From the NCBI GenBank assembly GCA_964530165.1, contig CAZGYE010000309.1:1-6854 (forward strand): DNA of 6,854 nucleotides, given 5' to 3'. The DNA comes from CAZGYE01 sp964530165. Lineage in GTDB: Bacteria; Planctomycetota; Planctomycetia; Planctomycetales; Planctomycetaceae. Each line of letters begins with the position of its first letter. Position 1 is the stretch's first letter. The notes beneath the pieces were generated by a model. It was not told where the DNA came from. It did not search any database and saw only the letters and a program-made list of their open reading frames with translations. A program made the translations under genes and the position numbers. Shown piece after piece: positions 5,901 to 6,854 of this stretch.

Positions 5901-6854
5901 ATGGCAAAAGTTTCCGTTGAGGATGTCGCCGAAGCGGGCGTCGTTGGAGCCGGCGGAGCGGGATTTCCCACTCACGTCAAACTGGCCGGCGAGGCCGACA
6001 CGGTCCTCGTGAACGCCGCCGAATGTGAGCCGCTCCTGCACAAGGACAAGGAAATTCTGCGCCAGTATGCCGACGCCGTGCTCGAGGGATTGGCCGCAAC
6101 CATGGCCTTGGTGGGTGCGGCCAGCGGCGTGGTGGGTATCAAGGGCAAGTATGCGGACGTGATCGAGCTGCTGAAGCCTAAACTGACGGCCGGCATGGAG
6201 GTCGTCCCGCTGGTCGACGCCTATCCGTCCGGCGACGAATTCATTCTCGTCTACGACGTGCTTCGACGGGTCATTCCACCGGGAGGAATTCCGCTGAATG
6301 TCGGTGCCGTGGTGATCAACGTGGAAACGGCTCTGAACATCAGCCTGGCCACAGCGCAACCGGTGACTGAGAAGTTCCTCTCCATTGCCGGCGCGGTCCG
6401 CGAGCCGGTTACGCTGCGTGTGCCGGTCGGCGTGACGCTGGCCGAATGTGTCGCCGCTGCCGGTGGTCCGACCGTCGCGGGTGCCAACTACATCGTCGGC
6501 GGCGTGATGATGGGGCGCCTGGAAACGAACCACGACGCCTTGGTCGACAAAACGACCGGCGGCGTGATCGTCTTGGACGACGGCCACATCGTGGTTCGCC
6601 GCCGCCGACAGGATTGGCGGCAGATTGTCCGCATCGGCCGCAGTGCGTGCGACCAGTGCAGCTTTTGCACGGAGCTGTGTCCCCGCTGGCTGTTGGGACA
6701 TCCCATCGAGCCGCATCTGGCCATGCGCAGTCTCGAGTTCAACCTGGTGGGGGAAGCCAACGTCATCGGCACCTCGTTCTGTTGCGAGTGCAACCTGTGC
6801 AGTTTGTATTCGTGTCCCGAAGATCTGGACCCCAAGAACGTCTGCACGCAGAAC
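5901..6854 (+). CDS. pduS-like: PduS/RnfC-like iron-sulfur flavoprotein oxidoreductase, 3' end outside the window
   Basis: The first 318 residues of a protein open at the window edge; PduS proteins are usually near 450. Residues 12-28 read AGVVGAGGAGFPTHVKL, the glycine-rich nucleotide/flavin site shared by complex I 51-kDa, RnfC and PduS proteins, followed by NAAECEPLL at 38-46, typical of PduS and RnfC. An SLBB-like stretch (AGAVREPVTLRVPVG, about 163-177) precedes two ferredoxin-type [4Fe-4S] sites: C250-x2-C253-x2-C256-x3-C260-P and C294-x2-C297-x2-C300-x4-C305-P. PduS reduces cobalamin at the expense of NADH in propanediol-utilising microcompartments, while RnfC is the NADH-side subunit of a membrane ion pump. 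The strong match around GGAGFPTHVKL favours PduS. Planctomycetes have microcompartments for fucose/rhamnose breakdown that use an aldolase rather than B12 enzymes, so here it may reoxidise NADH; that is inference. The start follows GAGGT with a five-base gap; a GTG at 5898 is an alternative. Confidence 0.85.
   Translation, partial: MAKVSVEDVAEAGVVGAGGAGFPTHVKLAGEADTVLVNAAECEPLLHKDKEILRQYADAVLEGLAATMALVGAASGVVGIKGKYADVIELLKPKLTAGMEVVPLVDAYPSGDEFILVYDVLRRVIPPGGIPLNVGAVVINVETALNISLATAQPVTEKFLSIAGAVREPVTLRVPVGVTLAECVAAAGGPTVAGANYIVGGVMMGRLETNHDALVDKTTGGVIVLDDGHIVVRRRRQDWRQIVRIGRSACDQCSFCTELCPRWLLGHPIEPHLAMRSLEFNLVGEANVIGTSFCCECNLCSLYSCPEDLDPKNVCTQN

Noticed and set aside
5874..6716. - strand frame opposite the PduS-like gene
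   Set aside because: His/Asp/Gln-rich antisense shadow; the + strand carries complete cysteine clusters and a nucleotide-binding motif.
1..6854. CRISPR array, tRNA or rRNA genes
   Set aside because: No direct repeats with regular spacers, no cloverleaf-like sequence and no conserved ribosomal RNA segments were seen on either strand.

Overview
The window holds four substantial genes. A two-gene restriction-modification (RM) cassette lies on the + strand at 498-2849. A large secreted multidomain protein is on the - strand at 2904-5699, and a PduS/RnfC-type iron-sulfur flavoprotein is on the + strand from 5901 and cut by the window end. The rest is a roughly 500-base gene-poor left flank, a 54-base convergent gap and a 201-base divergent promoter region.

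The likely source is a planctomycete of the Pirellula/Rhodopirellula type. This is inferred from the style of the large exported protein (sugar-binding-like lectin fold, beta-propeller and metal-hydrolase modules), the PduS-like protein, and a GTTCCCAA/TTGGGAAC palindrome of a kind I recall as frequent in such genomes. No phylogenetic marker is present, so this remains an inference.

Left part (1-2850): 1-497 carries what looks like the remains of a membrane-anchor or signal-peptide coding start, a dispersed-repeat-type palindrome at 273-298, and a possible gene remnant at 320-497. The RM cassette follows. Its first gene is an amino-type DNA methyltransferase with motif X, then I, then IV (TSPPYW), which suggests N4-cytosine specificity. 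Nine bases later comes a nuclease whose N-terminal half is a BfiI/NgoFVII-like phospholipase D (PLD) domain. Its C-terminal half carries two degenerate LAGLIDADG-like motifs instead of an obvious B3-like DNA-binding domain. The methyltransferase stop codon lies in the Shine-Dalgarno stretch of the nuclease gene, so translation is probably coupled. A hairpin starts right after the nuclease stop.

Right part (2904-6854): codon use is visibly richer in third-position G/C than in the RM genes. The two right-hand genes diverge from a shared 201-base region with a good sigma70-like promoter for the PduS-like gene and a weaker candidate for the exported protein. The RM cassette therefore looks like an acquired defence module beside resident genes.

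The most interesting object is the PLD nuclease with a LAGLIDADG-like C-terminal half in which both catalytic acidic positions appear to be lost. This suggests a homing-endonuclease fold reused purely for target recognition by a restriction enzyme.
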